A stretch of 64,000 nt of DNA from Mycobacterium sp. 3519A (GCF_900240945.1 NZ_OESG01000012.1:744001-808000); one strand, 5' to 3'. Positions 26,215 to 34,929 are shown, counted from the stretch's first letter. Notes: generated by a model not told the origin, from the sequence alone. Program-made: numbers and translations.

Positions 26215-27233
26215 CGCAACGACTCCGCGATCGCGTCGACGAGGACGGGCCAGTGCGGGCGCACGGCCGCGCGCAGGTATTCACCGTCCAGGCCGACGAA
26301 CGTGTCACACCGGCGCACAGCGATTCCCTTGCCGTCCAGAATCTTTCGCATCAGTTGCGCGTCCGGGACGGTGAACAGTACGAATGGGGCGCTGCCGTCG
26401 ATGACATCCAGGCCGATGCTACTCATGGCGTCGACCATCGCGGCGCGCAGTGCACCAAGCCGGTGTGCACCGCGCTGCGCCTCGGCGACCGCCTCCGGTG
26501 TGTTGCACGCCGCAATCGCCTCGAGTTGAAGCGTGCCGATCGGCCAGTGCGGCCGCCGCGCGGTCATCCTGTCGAGGACCTCCCGCGGGCCCACCGCGTA
26601 GCCGACGCGCAGCCCGGCCAGCGCCCAGGTCTTGGTGAGGCTGCGCAGCACCACCACGTCGGGAAGCGATTCGCCGGCCAGCGACTCACGCTCATCCACG
26701 ACGGCGTCCATGAACGCCTCGTCGACCACGACGACGCGGCCCGGCCTGCGCAGCGCAAGGATCTGCTCGCGGGTATGCAGCACGCCGGTCGGGTTCGTCG
26801 GATTGCCGACGACGACGAGATCGGCTGCGTCCGGCACGCGGGCACCGGCCAGGCCGAACGGCGGGCGCAGCACCACATGCCTGACCGGGACACCAGCGTC
26901 GGCCAGCGCGGCCTCGGGCTCGGTGAAAGAGGGCGCGATCAACGCGGCGAGCCGCGGCCGAAGGTTGGCCAGCATCGCGAAGGCTTCCGCCGCCCCGGCG
27001 AGCGGCGCCACCTCGTCGGCGACGCGGCCGTGCCTGGCGGCCACGGCGTGCACAGCGCGGCGCTCGTCGGCTGCGCTGGGATACCGGCCGAGGTCGGCCA
27101 GTCGCGCGGACAGCCGGTCGACCAGCCACAACGGCGGCTCGGTGGCGCGAACGTTGACGGCGAAGTCCAGCATGCCGGGTATTGCGGCCTGGTCGCCGTG
27201 GTAGCGCGCAGCCGCACGAGGATGACTGGCCAC
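26211..27233 (-). CDS. cobC: CobC-type aminotransferase (Rv2231c; L-threonine-O-3-phosphate decarboxylase-like)
   Basis: A fold-type I PLP enzyme of 340 residues, of the histidinol-phosphate aminotransferase/CobD decarboxylase group. The PLP lysine is in [22 protein letters not shown], and the aspartate/tyrosine pocket in [12 protein letters not shown] and VVDEAFMD. In cobalamin synthesis this group makes the aminopropanol-phosphate arm from threonine phosphate. It heads a four-gene chain (CobC, Nif3, zinc ribbon, RnhC phosphatase), and cobD is about 2 kb away on the same strand, so cobalamin assembly is a consistent theme. It is divergent from the ptkA-type gene with 33 bases between start codons. 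Confidence 0.87.
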   Translation of the reverse strand: MASHPRAAARYHGDQAAIPGMLDFAVNVRATEPPLWLVDRLSARLADLGRYPSAADERRAVHAVAARHGRVADEVAPLAGAAEAFAMLANLRPRLAALIAPSFTEPEAALADAGVPVRHVVLRPPFGLAGARVPDAADLVVVGNPTNPTGVLHTREQILALRRPGRVVVVDEAFMDAVVDERESLAGESLPDVVVLRSLTKTWALAGLRVGYAVGPREVLDRMTARRPHWPIGTLQLEAIAACNTPEAVAEAQRGAHRLGALRAAMVDAMSSIGLDVIDGSAPFVLFTVPDAQLMRKILDGKGIAVRRCDTFVGLDGEYLRAAVRPHWPVLVDAIAESLR

Positions 27234-27266
27234 AGCACGACACTAGACGTCGGCGACAATGGAGTC

Positions 27267-27944
27267 GTGACAGAAACCCTGCGCAGTACCGTCGCGACGC
27301 GCCCGCAGTTGGTGCTGTTCGACCTCGACGGCACCTTGACCGACTCGGCACAGGGCATCGTGTCCAGCTTCAAGCACGCGCTCGGTGAGGTCGGCGCCGT
27401 GGCCCCCGACGGCGCCCTGGCCAGCCGCATCGTCGGCCCGCCGATGCATCACACGCTGCGCGAAATGGGGCTCGGCGACGACGTCGACGCCGCGATCGCG
27501 GCCTACCGGGCGGACTACAGCACCAGGGGCTGGGCGATGAACAGGCTCTTCGACGGGATCGCCGCCCTGCTGGCGGATCTGCGGGCGGCCGGCGTGCGGT
27601 TGGCGGTGGCCACCTCGAAGGCGGAGCCGACGGCGCAGCGCATCCTGGCGCACTTCGGTCTCGACGGGCACTTCGAGGTAATCGCGGGCGCCAGCGTCGA
27701 CGGCTCCCGCGCCACCAAGTCCGACGTGGTCGCGCGCGCCCTCGCCCAGTTGCAACCGCTGCCCGACCGCGTGCTGATGGTCGGCGACCGGTCCCACGAC
27801 GTGGAGGGGGCGGCCGAACACGGCATCGAAACGGTGGTGGTCGGCTGGGGCTACGGCAGTGCGGACTTCGAGGGTCCCGACGCCGTCAGCGCGCTGGCGC
27901 ACGTCTGTACGGTCGACGACCTTCGCGAGGTGTTGGGTGTCTGA
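27267..27944 (+). CDS. ptkA: HAD-superfamily hydrolase, PtkA (Rv2232) ortholog without N-terminal extension
   Basis: A 225-residue HAD-fold protein. Motif I is FDLDGTLTD (Asp19, Asp21), motif II is the Thr-Ser in LAVATSKAEPTAQ, motif III the Lys in KSDVV, and motif IV GDRSHDVEGA. In M. tuberculosis PtkA is a tyrosine kinase that works with the phosphatase PtpA. The MTB protein has a disordered N-terminal extension of roughly 65 residues that is not seen here. The GTG at 27267 is used; an ATG at 27222 in the same frame would add 15 residues and overlap the divergent cobC start. The end overlaps ptpA by eight bases. Confidence 0.88.
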   Translation: MTETLRSTVATRPQLVLFDLDGTLTDSAQGIVSSFKHALGEVGAVAPDGALASRIVGPPMHHTLREMGLGDDVDAAIAAYRADYSTRGWAMNRLFDGIAALLADLRAAGVRLAVATSKAEPTAQRILAHFGLDGHFEVIAGASVDGSRATKSDVVARALAQLQPLPDRVLMVGDRSHDVEGAAEHGIETVVVGWGYGSADFEGPDAVSALAHVCTVDDLREVLGV

Positions 27945-28431
27945 GCCGCTACACGTCACGTTCATCTGCTCCGGGAACATCTGCCGGTCGCCGATGGCGG
28001 AGAAGATGTTCGCCCACCAGATCCAGCAACGGGGGCTGTCCGACGCGGTCCGCGTCACCAGCGCGGGCACCGGCAGTTGGCACGTCGGCGATCCCGCCGA
28101 CCGGCGCGCGTCACACGTGCTTCGCGAACACGGCTATCCCACGGCGCACCGGGCCGCGCAGATCGACGACGATCACCTCTCGGCGGATCTGGTCATCGCG
28201 CTCGGCCGCAACCACTTCCGCATGCTGCAGGAAATGGGGGTGCCTGCCAACAGGATCCGGATGCTGCGGTCGTTCGATCCGCGGTCAGGAGCGCACCCCC
28301 TCGACGTCGAAGATCCGTATTACGGAACGCATGACGATTTCGAAGACACGTTCACCGTGATCGAGGCGGCCCTGCCGGGGCTGCACAGTTGGGTGGACGA
28401 ACAGTTGGCGAGCCGGGGAATCGCAAGCTGA
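27937..28431 (+). CDS. ptpA: low-molecular-weight protein tyrosine phosphatase PtpA (Rv2234)
   Basis: A 164-residue phosphatase with the P-loop CSGNICRS, giving Cys11 as nucleophile and Arg17 as phosphate binder (CX5R), and the general acid in DVEDPYYGTH. It is nearly collinear with M. tuberculosis PtpA, secreted there to block phagosome maturation. An environmental species may use it for other phosphotyrosine signalling. GTG start, eight bases inside the end of ptkA, so the kinase/phosphatase pair is coupled. The stop overlaps the SURF1 ATG (TGATG at 28429-28433). Confidence 0.94.
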   Translation: MSEPLHVTFICSGNICRSPMAEKMFAHQIQQRGLSDAVRVTSAGTGSWHVGDPADRRASHVLREHGYPTAHRAAQIDDDHLSADLVIALGRNHFRMLQEMGVPANRIRMLRSFDPRSGAHPLDVEDPYYGTHDDFEDTFTVIEAALPGLHSWVDEQLASRGIAS

Positions 28432-29255
28432 TGCTCAAGCGGTGGAGCTTTCTCCTGCGGCCGGCGTGGCTGGCGCTGTTCGTCGTGGTGATCGCGTTCG
28501 CGTACCTGTGCTTCACCGTCCTCGCGCCGTGGCAGCTGGGCAAGAACACGAAGACGTCGCGGGAGAACAACCAGATCTCAGCGTCGCTGACGGCCGACCC
28601 GGTGCCGTTGAAAACGTATCTGCCGCATCAGGATTCGTCGGCCCCGGACGCCGAGTGGCGGCGGGTGACGGCGACGGGGCACTACCTGCCCGACCAGCAG
28701 GTACTGGCCCGGCTTCGCGTGATCGAAGGCGATCCCGCGTTCGAGGTACTCACGCCGTTCGCTGTCGACGGTGGGCCGGTGGTGCTGGTCGACCGCGGAT
28801 ACGTCAAGCCCGAGCAGGGCTCGAACGCGCCGCCGATCGCGGCTGCGCCGACCGGAACCGTGACGATCACCGCACGGCTGCGCGACTCGGAGCCGACAGT
28901 GCAGGGCAAGGATCCGTTCCGGGAGAACGGCGCACAGCAGGTGTATTCGATCAACACCGCGCAGATCTCCGAGCTGGTCCGAACACCGCTGACCGGGTCG
29001 TATCTCCAACTGGTCGAGAACCAGCCCGGCGGGCTCGGCGTCATCGCCTTGCCGCAACTCGACGCGGGCCCGTTCCTGTCGTACGGCATCCAGTGGATCG
29101 CGTTCGGCATCATCGCCCCGATCCTGGTGGGCTACTTCGTCTACGCCGAGGTGCAGCAGCGCAGGCGGGAGAAGGCCGCCGCGTCGACTGCCGAGCGCGA
29201 CGCCCCGCTCACCGTCGAGCAGAAACTCGCCGACCGATACGGCAGGCGACGCTGA
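28431..29255 (+). CDS. SURF1-family membrane protein, Rv2235 ortholog
   Basis: A 274-residue SURF1-like assembly factor for cytochrome oxidase. Two transmembrane helices frame the protein: one near residues 10-32 (RPAWLALFVVVIAFAYLCFTVLAPWQ) and one near 212-235 (LSYGIQWIAFGIIAPILVGYFVYAE). SURF1 signatures are APWQLG, WRRVTATGHY, VLVDRGYVK and YGIQWIAFG. In bacteria such proteins help insert haem a. The gene is coupled to ptpA. Its 3' 47 bases overlap the convergent cobD gene, so the last 15 or so codons of each lie opposite each other. Confidence 0.92.
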   Translation: MLKRWSFLLRPAWLALFVVVIAFAYLCFTVLAPWQLGKNTKTSRENNQISASLTADPVPLKTYLPHQDSSAPDAEWRRVTATGHYLPDQQVLARLRVIEGDPAFEVLTPFAVDGGPVVLVDRGYVKPEQGSNAPPIAAAPTGTVTITARLRDSEPTVQGKDPFRENGAQQVYSINTAQISELVRTPLTGSYLQLVENQPGGLGVIALPQLDAGPFLSYGIQWIAFGIIAPILVGYFVYAEVQQRRREKAAASTAERDAPLTVEQKLADRYGRRR

Positions 29256-30168
29256 CACTGGTCGCCGTCGCCGCGGCCTGCACGATGCGTGACAACCGCA
29301 CCGCGCGACCCAGATCGGCGACCTGGGGAGGCCTGCCGTCGCCGAGCGTCGGCCTGATCTCCAGCTCGTGGGCGTACTGCGTGGGCCCACCGAGTCGTAC
29401 CCCCAGCGCACCGGCGAAGGACGCCTCCACGACGCCGGCGTTGGGGCTGGGGTGGCGGGCCGCGTCGCGGCGCCAGGCCCGCAACGCCGCAGCGGGAGAA
29501 CCGCCGACCAGCGGGGCGCACAGCGCCACCAGCAGGCCTGTCACACGGGCTGCGAGGTAATTCGCCGCATCGTCGAAACGTGCTGCGGCCCAACCAAATC
29601 GGGCGTACCGGGGCGACTTGTTGCCGATCATCGCGTCGAGCGTGTTCGCGCCGCGGTAGACGAGCACCGCGGGGACCCCTCCGATCGCGGCCCACAACAC
29701 GGGGGCCACATGGGCATCGGAGGTGTTCTCGGCGATCGATTCCAGCGCCGCGCGCGCCAACCCTGCCGAATCCAGCGCCGCGGGGTCACGTCCGCACAGC
29801 GACGGCAGTAGCCGCCGGGCGGCTTCGACGTCGCCGCTGTCGAGCAGGGCGGCCATCTGGTGTCCGGTGCGGCCCAGCGACGTTCCACCGAGCGCGACGA
29901 ATGTGGCCGCCGCCGTCGCCACGGCCGTCCACACCGGTCCCCCGCGGCGTTCGACGGCCACACCGAAAGCACCGAGCGAGCCGAGCAGCACCCCGACGTG
30001 CACCGCCCCGGCGCGGCGGGAATCGGCGTAGGTGCGCTGTTCCAAAGCGGCTGCCGCGTCACCGAACAGCGCCACCGGATGGCCGCGACGCGGGTCGCCG
30101 AACAGCACGTCGGCGAGATAGCCGGCGGTGATCCCCGCAACGCGCGCCTGACACGCCTGCACAAACAC
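29209..30168 (-). CDS. cobD: adenosylcobinamide-phosphate synthase CobD/CbiB (Rv2236c)
   Basis: An integral membrane enzyme of 319 residues that attaches the aminopropanol (or its phosphate) arm to adenosylcobyric acid. The family features are [20 protein letters not shown] at the N-terminus, [40 protein letters not shown], and [22 protein letters not shown]. Several hydrophobic segments are visible (about 55-105 and 165-235). GTG start at 30166-30168. No cobalamin riboswitch signature was found upstream. It is divergent from the DUF2236 gene with 35 bases between. Confidence 0.93.
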   Translation of the reverse strand: MFVQACQARVAGITAGYLADVLFGDPRRGHPVALFGDAAAALEQRTYADSRRAGAVHVGVLLGSLGAFGVAVERRGGPVWTAVATAAATFVALGGTSLGRTGHQMAALLDSGDVEAARRLLPSLCGRDPAALDSAGLARAALESIAENTSDAHVAPVLWAAIGGVPAVLVYRGANTLDAMIGNKSPRYARFGWAAARFDDAANYLAARVTGLLVALCAPLVGGSPAAALRAWRRDAARHPSPNAGVVEASFAGALGVRLGGPTQYAHELEIRPTLGDGRPPQVADLGRAVRLSRIVQAAATATSVSVACRIGRRVSARR

Positions 30169-30203
30169 TCCGGGAGCGTCTCACAAGTGGTCTACTCGAT
30201 CTC

Positions 30204-31031
30204 ATGAGGCTGGGTCCGCCCCGGCGCCCGACCCGGGTCGCCGATCTGCTGAACCCCGCCGCGGTGCTGCTGCCTGCGGCGAACGTGATCATGCAATTGG
30301 CCTCGCCGGGAGTCGGGTACGGCGTGCTGGAGAGTCCGGTCGACAGCGGCAACGTCTACAAGCATCCGCTGAAGCGGTCCCGCACCACCGGCTACTACCT
30401 CGCCGCGGCGACCGTTGGCACCGACGCGGACCGTGCGCTGGTGCGTCGGGAAATCGACAAGGTGCACACCATGATCCGGTCGCGCGCCACCAGCCCGGTG
30501 CGATACAACGCATTCGACCCGCGGCTGCAACTGTGGGTGGCGGCCTGTCTGTACCGGTATTACGTCGATCAGCACGAATTTCTGTATGGCCCACTGGATG
30601 ACGACGCCGCCGACGCCGTGTATCAGGACGCCAGGAAGCTGGGTACCACGCTGCAGGTCCGCGAAGACATGTGGCCGCCCGACCGGGCCGCGTTCGACGA
30701 GTACTGGAAGCGCTCGCTCGAGGAGCTCCGCATCGACCCTCCGGTGCGCAAGCACCTGTACGGCGTCGCGGCGACGGAGTTTCTGCCGACACCGCTGCGG
30801 CAGTTGATCGGGCCGCTGAATCTCTTTGCGACGACCGGGTTTCTGCCACCGGAATTCCGCGATCACATGCAGTTGAAATGGTCCCGGGATCAGCAGCGGT
30901 TGTTCGAGCTGCTGCTGTTCGGCTTGCGCGTCGCCGACCGTGTCATCCCGCGAGACTTCTGGTTGTTCACCTACGAGCTGTACTTGCGCAACATGCGGGC
31001 CCGAGCACGCCTCGGAAGGCGAGTCATCTGA
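30204..31031 (+). CDS. DUF2236 (oxygenase MpaB family) protein, Rv2237 ortholog
   Basis: A 275-residue protein of the DUF2236 family, related to latex-clearing protein Lcp and MpaB oxygenases. The family core is visible as [54 protein letters not shown] and the conserved histidine-rich [15 protein letters not shown]. In Lcp-type members histidines in this core coordinate haem. No signal peptide is present. The substrate is unknown. It is divergent from cobD and followed by the convergent secreted glycoside hydrolase 27 bases on. Confidence 0.85.
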   Translation: MRLGPPRRPTRVADLLNPAAVLLPAANVIMQLASPGVGYGVLESPVDSGNVYKHPLKRSRTTGYYLAAATVGTDADRALVRREIDKVHTMIRSRATSPVRYNAFDPRLQLWVAACLYRYYVDQHEFLYGPLDDDAADAVYQDARKLGTTLQVREDMWPPDRAAFDEYWKRSLEELRIDPPVRKHLYGVAATEFLPTPLRQLIGPLNLFATTGFLPPEFRDHMQLKWSRDQQRLFELLLFGLRVADRVIPRDFWLFTYELYLRNMRARARLGRRVI

Positions 31032-31058
31032 CCCGCCTTCCGAGCGCGTCCCCTCGGA

Positions 31059-32579
31059 TTATCCAGTGGAGTCGCTTGACGAGTCGCTGTCGCTCGACGA
31101 GTCCGTGCTGCTCGCCGACGATCCGCTGTCGCTTGTGCCGCTGGACTTAGACCCGGAGGTACGCGACGTACTGGACGTACCCGTCGTGTCATTCGTCGAC
31201 GTCGATCGCGTTGACGTCGAGCGGGTCGATGTCGACTCTGCCGTCGGCTCAGCCGTCGACTCTGCCGTTGGTTCTGCTGTGGCGGTAGCCGTTGGCGCCG
31301 TTGATGTTTCGGTCGTCGCGGTGGACGGCGTCAACGTGCTCTCCGGGATCTCGGTCGCAGCCACCGGAGCCAACGTCGCGGTCCTCGATTCCGTAGAGAC
31401 GTCGGTCGCCTCCGCGGTGTCCGTCGTCGCGGTCAACGTCACCGTGCTCGGTGGCGACTGTGGATGCGTCGCCGTCCACTGATCGATGACATCGGCTACG
31501 GGCTTACGAGACCAGTCCGTCCGCAGCACGCCGAGCGTGTCCTGATCATCGGTGCTACCGGTGGCACGGTCACGCGTGGTGTAGATGAACGACGGGCCGG
31601 TGTAATCGTAACCGCTCCAGGTGTTCAGGAAGTTCGAGATGAACTGCGCCTGCTTCGCCTCGCCGCCCTCCGATGTCGGCTGACCATATTCGGTCGCCCA
31701 GATCAGCTTGTCACCGTCGCCGTTGGCCACCATCTCCTGGTGCATCAGGTCCAATTGGTTGATCGGCGCCGCGGGGCCGTAGGGCTTTCCCTGCCCGAAC
31801 GCGACCTGGTACTGGTAGGGGTGATACGACAGCGCGTCGAAATACCCTTGCGCCCCAGCGTCATACATGCCCTCGACGTATTTCGCCGGGCTGATCGCCA
31901 GGCCCGGGTAGTCGGTCACCCAGCCGACCACGCCGCCGATGACGGTGGCGTCCGGGTCGGCCTCCTTGATCGCCGGGTAAGCCGCCTGCAACAACTCGGT
32001 GTAGCCCGCGGGATCCGGTGACGGATACCAGAAGGTCGTTGCATTGGGCTCGTTCCACACCTCGTACGCAGAGACCTTCCCGGCGTACCGGTCCGCCACT
32101 GCGCCAACGAATTCGGCATATTCCGCGGTGTCGGCGGGCGGGCTCGCGGGCGCCGGCTGGCCGGGTTCGGTCGCCCATGCGGGCGTGGAGTTCAGCACAC
32201 CAAGAATGCCCATATCGCGCTCATAGGCGGAGTTCACCAGGGCGTCGACCTTGTTCCAGTAGAAGAAGTCGTCGGCCAACTCGATTCCGTTCCATGGAAT
32301 CAGGATTCGGACGTTCTGCACGCCCATGGCCTGCATCTCGTCCAGAGTCCGATCGATGTCAGCCTGTGACATGCCGATGATGTCGGAGTCGGCGAACCCG
32401 ACGGTTGTGTTGTCTGTGTTGATCGCCGCCATCGTCGCGTATGGCAGCGCCACCGGACCGGAACCCCCGGCCGTCAACAGACTCGCGGCGCCCGCCGAGA
32501 ACAACGCCGAGGCCGTCACTGCAATACCGATCTTCACGACAGGCCGTCGCATCCGGCCCTGTCTCTTACTTTGCCGCAC
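31059..32579 (-). CDS. secreted glycoside hydrolase with Ser/Thr-rich C-terminal tail
   Basis: A 506-residue (beta/alpha)8 glycosidase of the GH5/GH39-like clan A group. The N-terminus has a signal or anchor segment (about 14-38, KIGIAVTASALFSAGAASLL). The acid/base is Glu177 in YEVWNEPNATTFWYP and the nucleophile is likely Glu297 in IWATEYGQPTSEGG. Residues about 390-506 are nearly all Ser, Thr, Asp, Ala and Glu, with tandem units such as AEPTAEST and RSTST. That tail is probably O-mannosylated or spans the envelope. Substrate may be an arabinogalactan, glucan or polysaccharide capsule. The start could be codon 10 (MRRPVVK). The catalytic domain ends near 385. Confidence 0.87.
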   Translation of the reverse strand: MRQSKRQGRMRRPVVKIGIAVTASALFSAGAASLLTAGGSGPVALPYATMAAINTDNTTVGFADSDIIGMSQADIDRTLDEMQAMGVQNVRILIPWNGIELADDFFYWNKVDALVNSAYERDMGILGVLNSTPAWATEPGQPAPASPPADTAEYAEFVGAVADRYAGKVSAYEVWNEPNATTFWYPSPDPAGYTELLQAAYPAIKEADPDATVIGGVVGWVTDYPGLAISPAKYVEGMYDAGAQGYFDALSYHPYQYQVAFGQGKPYGPAAPINQLDLMHQEMVANGDGDKLIWATEYGQPTSEGGEAKQAQFISNFLNTWSGYDYTGPSFIYTTRDRATGSTDDQDTLGVLRTDWSRKPVADVIDQWTATHPQSPPSTVTLTATTDTAEATDVSTESRTATLAPVAATEIPESTLTPSTATTETSTAPTATATAEPTAESTAEPTAESTSTRSTSTRSTSTNDTTGTSSTSRTSGSKSSGTSDSGSSASSTDSSSDSDSSSDSTG

Positions 32580-32954
32580 AGTATCCCCATTTCGTGATCC
32601 ATTCCCTACCCGGCACCCGCACCGGGCTCATCGATACAACTCTTCGATTCCCAGCAACCGGCTGGTTTAATCCTCAATGCAAGAATTTTTCGTGCTGTAC
32701 CTGCTAATATGCGGGGGCAACAGCCCGTTTCAGAACCTACTCCAGCGTCAATTGGCAAACACTGGCAAACGCGGGATTGTTTAGTTGCGATAACTAGCCA
32801 GTCTGCAGAACATGCGCAATTGCATTTGCTGGATAGCCGCGATCATGGTTGCGTTCCGAAAAGGCAAACCGTCACGGGGTCGTTAGCCCGAACTGGATGC
32901 CGCCCGGGGACGTTCAATAGAACAGGTCAACGAAATGAGCAGTGAGGAGTTCCC
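32580..32954. other. 375-base gap without a gene; AT-rich promoter region
   Basis: No convincing coding frame was found. The stretch around 32640-32720 is unusually AT-rich for this genome (AATTTTT, TAATATG), as expected for the divergent promoters of the glycoside hydrolase and the VOC gene. A direct repeat of TGGCAAAC occurs at 32753-32760 and 32763-32770, ten bases apart. A small CCCGG/CCGGG hairpin lies at 32609-32626. Confidence 0.5.
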
Positions 32955-33350
32955 ATGGCGTTCCCCGCCCTCAATCACGTCGCACTCACAGTGAGCGATC
33001 TCGACGTGAGCGGTCCCTGGTACCGATCCCTCATCGGGACAGACCCGTTGCTCGACGAGCACACCGACGCCGGCTTCCGGCATCAGGTGTGGGCATTCGA
33101 CAACGGCACGCTGTTCGGCATCCACCAGCATGACCGCGGAGCCGAAGGCGGACGGTTCAGCGAGTTTCGGGTAGGACTGGACCACGTCGGGTTCGGTTGC
33201 GCCGATCGCGCGGAATTGGAGGGCTGGGTCGACCAGCTCGACTCCCTCGGCGTCGAGCACAGCGGAATCGTCGACGAGCATTACGGATCCGGTCTGAGTT
33301 TCCGCGATCCCGACGGCAACGCGCTGGAATTCTTCGCACCGCCGTCATAA
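32955..33350 (+). CDS. VOC-family (glyoxalase-like) protein
   Basis: A 131-residue vicinal-oxygen-chelate protein. The first half starts FPALNHVALTVSDLDVSGPWYRSLIGTDPLL, giving a metal-binding His near residue 8. The middle has GLDHVGFGCADRAELEGW with a second candidate His, and the C-terminal GSGLSFRDPDGNALEFFAPP carries the conserved Glu. The three-residue metal set therefore looks complete, so it may be an active lyase or dioxygenase rather than a binding protein. A strong GAGGAG-type ribosome site lies at 32944-32949. The gene is single and is followed by a hairpin. Confidence 0.87.
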   Translation: MAFPALNHVALTVSDLDVSGPWYRSLIGTDPLLDEHTDAGFRHQVWAFDNGTLFGIHQHDRGAEGGRFSEFRVGLDHVGFGCADRAELEGWVDQLDSLGVEHSGIVDEHYGSGLSFRDPDGNALEFFAPPS

Positions 33351-33363
33351 CCGACAAACGAAA

Positions 33364-33388
33364 ACGCCAGGGCGCGTGGCCCTGGCGT
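33364..33388. terminator. hairpin between VOC gene and secreted-protein gene
   Basis: ACGCCAGGGC at 33364-33373 pairs with its complement at 33379-33388 around a five-base loop. It lies 14 bases after the VOC stop and 16 before the stop of the convergent secreted-protein gene, so it can serve both transcripts. No U-run follows, which is common in mycobacterial terminators. Confidence 0.75.
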
Positions 33389-33403
33389 CGACGTATTGCG
33401 CTG

Positions 33404-33733
33404 TTACTCGTCGTCAGCGTTTGGGTCCGGGTCGTACTTCTCGCTGCCCGGGCTCATCAGCGTCCGCTGGAAGACCTTGGGGCCCTCCGTCACGAATTTC
33501 TGGATACTGCCCTGGAACGTCTGCGGTGCGCCCGCGATGCTGCCGGCAAAGATCAGCGGACCCTGGGTCATGTAGTCGGTGACGCCCTGCTGGTATTGGC
33601 TCAACGGGCCGTTGATCTGGCACAGCGGCATCGGCGAGCAACTCACGGAGCTCGACGGCTGAGCCCCGGCGGGCGCGGCGGCCACCACCGCCGCGGCGCC
33701 GATTAGCCCGGCTACGATCAAAGTCTTCTTCAT
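33404..33733 (-). CDS. small secreted protein of unknown function
   Basis: A 109-residue protein with a clear Sec signal peptide (MKKTLIVAGLIGAAAVVAAAPAGAQP, cleavage after AGA near 24). The mature part is about 85 residues, with two cysteines close together (VSCSPMPLCQ) that may form a disulfide, followed by a polar stretch ending PGSEKYDPDPNADDE. No family is recognised beyond similarity in style to other small mycobacterial exported proteins. The ATG has an AGGGGAAG ribosome site just upstream. It lies between the VOC gene and the tRNA-Val gene. Confidence 0.72.
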   Translation of the reverse strand: MKKTLIVAGLIGAAAVVAAAPAGAQPSSSVSCSPMPLCQINGPLSQYQQGVTDYMTQGPLIFAGSIAGAPQTFQGSIQKFVTEGPKVFQRTLMSPGSEKYDPDPNADDE

Positions 33734-33922
33734 TACTTCCCCTCGGTGGTCGTGAATGGGCCGGGCGGTTTACGCCAGCTAACGCAGTGTAGCGGGAACA
33801 TCCAGGGTTTGCATAGCTTTTGCAGCCACCAGCGACTTAGACAGCCTCGCGAACTTCACGACGAGGGCGAGGCGCAACGGCTACCGCAAATATTTTGCTC
33901 ACGCAACGAAGTCTCGAATGAG

Positions 33923-33994
33923 TGGGCGCGGACGGTATCGAACCGCCGACCGCTGGTGTGTAAAACCAGAGCTCTACCACTGAGCTACGCGCCC
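33923..33994 (-). tRNA. tRNA-Val (anticodon TAC)
   Basis: Read on the minus strand it begins GGGCGCGTAGCTCAGTGG and ends CGCGCCC plus the discriminator A, a perfect seven-base acceptor stem. The anticodon arm is CTGGT-TTTACAC-ACCAG, giving anticodon TAC for GUA codons. The T arm contains GGTTCGATACC. The 3' CCA is not encoded. Length 72 bases. Confidence 0.93.
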
Positions 33995-34039
33995 CTTGCC
34001 GGGCAGGCTACAGGCCGATGACCTGCAGGTGGAAATCGA

Positions 34040-34504
34040 TCAGCGTGGCCGCAGCGCCGTCAGCGCGGCCTTCCACACCCCCTGATCGCGGGGCTCCCCC
34101 GGCTGCTTCATCTCCGCGAACCGGATGACGCCCGAGCGGTCCACCACGAACGTGCCGCGGTTGGCGAAGCCGGTGACGTCGTTGAACACGCCGTAGGACT
34201 GTGCCGTCGCGCCGTGCGGCCAGAAATCCGACAGCACCGGAAAAGTGAAGCCGCTCTGCGTCGCCCAGATCTTGTGCGTTGGCGGCGGGCCCACCGAGAT
34301 CGCCAATGTGGCCGTCTCGTCGTTCTCGTAGTCCGACAGGTGATCGCGGATCTCGTCGAGCTCGCCTTGGCAGATCGAGGTGAATGCAAGCGGAAAGAAC
34401 ACCAGCAGGACGTCCTTCTCGCCACGGAAGCTGCTCAGGCCGACGGACTGCCCGTTCTGGTCCTTGAGCGTGAAGTCCGGCGCCTGACTACCGACTTCGA
34501 GCAC
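34040..34504 (-). CDS. ahpE: one-cysteine peroxiredoxin AhpE (Rv2238c)
   Basis: A 154-residue peroxiredoxin that reduces organic peroxides and peroxynitrite, recycled by mycothiol/mycoredoxin in mycobacteria. The peroxidatic Cys45 is in FFPLAFTSICQGELDEIRDHL. No resolving cysteine is seen, as expected for a 1-Cys enzyme. It is collinear with M. tuberculosis AhpE, including VGPPPTHKIWATQSGFTFP. Its start shares one base with the stop of the upstream DUF3052 gene, so the two are coupled. Confidence 0.95.
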   Translation of the reverse strand: MLEVGSQAPDFTLKDQNGQSVGLSSFRGEKDVLLVFFPLAFTSICQGELDEIRDHLSDYENDETATLAISVGPPPTHKIWATQSGFTFPVLSDFWPHGATAQSYGVFNDVTGFANRGTFVVDRSGVIRFAEMKQPGEPRDQGVWKAALTALRPR

Positions 34505-34929
34505 TACCTTCTGCCGGCCGCTTTGGACTTCGGCTGCACCAACCTGCTCGCGATCCAGTCGCCGAGGTTGGCCGACGATGTCTGCATCAGGCCGGCCGTC
34601 GGCGCCGATTCGGCGATCTCGGCCGGTTGCACATGGCCCGGTTTGCCCGTCTTCGGGGTGACCACCCAGATGACGCCGTCGTCGGCGAGCGGGGTGATCG
34701 CGTCCATCAGGTTGTCGACGAGGTCGCCGTCGCCATCACGCCACCACAACAGGACCACATCGATGACCTCGTCGGCGTCCTCGTCGAGCAGCTCACCGCC
34801 GCACGCCTCTTCGATGTCGGCCCGGATGTCGTCGTCGACGTCGGAGTCCCAGCCCAACTCCTGCACAACCTGATCTTTTTGGATGCCCAGTCTGCGGGCG
34901 TAGTTCGGGGCGTCATCCGCCGCGACCAC
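34504..34929 (-). CDS. DUF3052 protein, Rv2239c ortholog
   Basis: A 141-residue acidic protein matching Rv2239c over its length (DDAPNYARRLGIQKDQVVQELGW, DADEVIDVVLLWWRDGDGDLVDNLMDAITPL, LVQPKSKAAGRR). The function is unknown. The start is the GTG at 34927-34929: an AAGGAGG ribosome site lies about seven bases upstream and inside the longer frame from 34962, so the longer start is rejected. The last base overlaps ahpE, implying translational coupling, and the pair is conserved in M. tuberculosis. Confidence 0.88.
   Translation of the reverse strand: MVAADDAPNYARRLGIQKDQVVQELGWDSDVDDDIRADIEEACGGELLDEDADEVIDVVLLWWRDGDGDLVDNLMDAITPLADDGVIWVVTPKTGKPGHVQPAEIAESAPTAGLMQTSSANLGDWIASRLVQPKSKAAGRR

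Noticed and set aside
30169..30203. Cobalamin riboswitch upstream of cobD or cobC
   Set aside because: The gaps are only about 35 bases and lack the B12-box; no such element fits.
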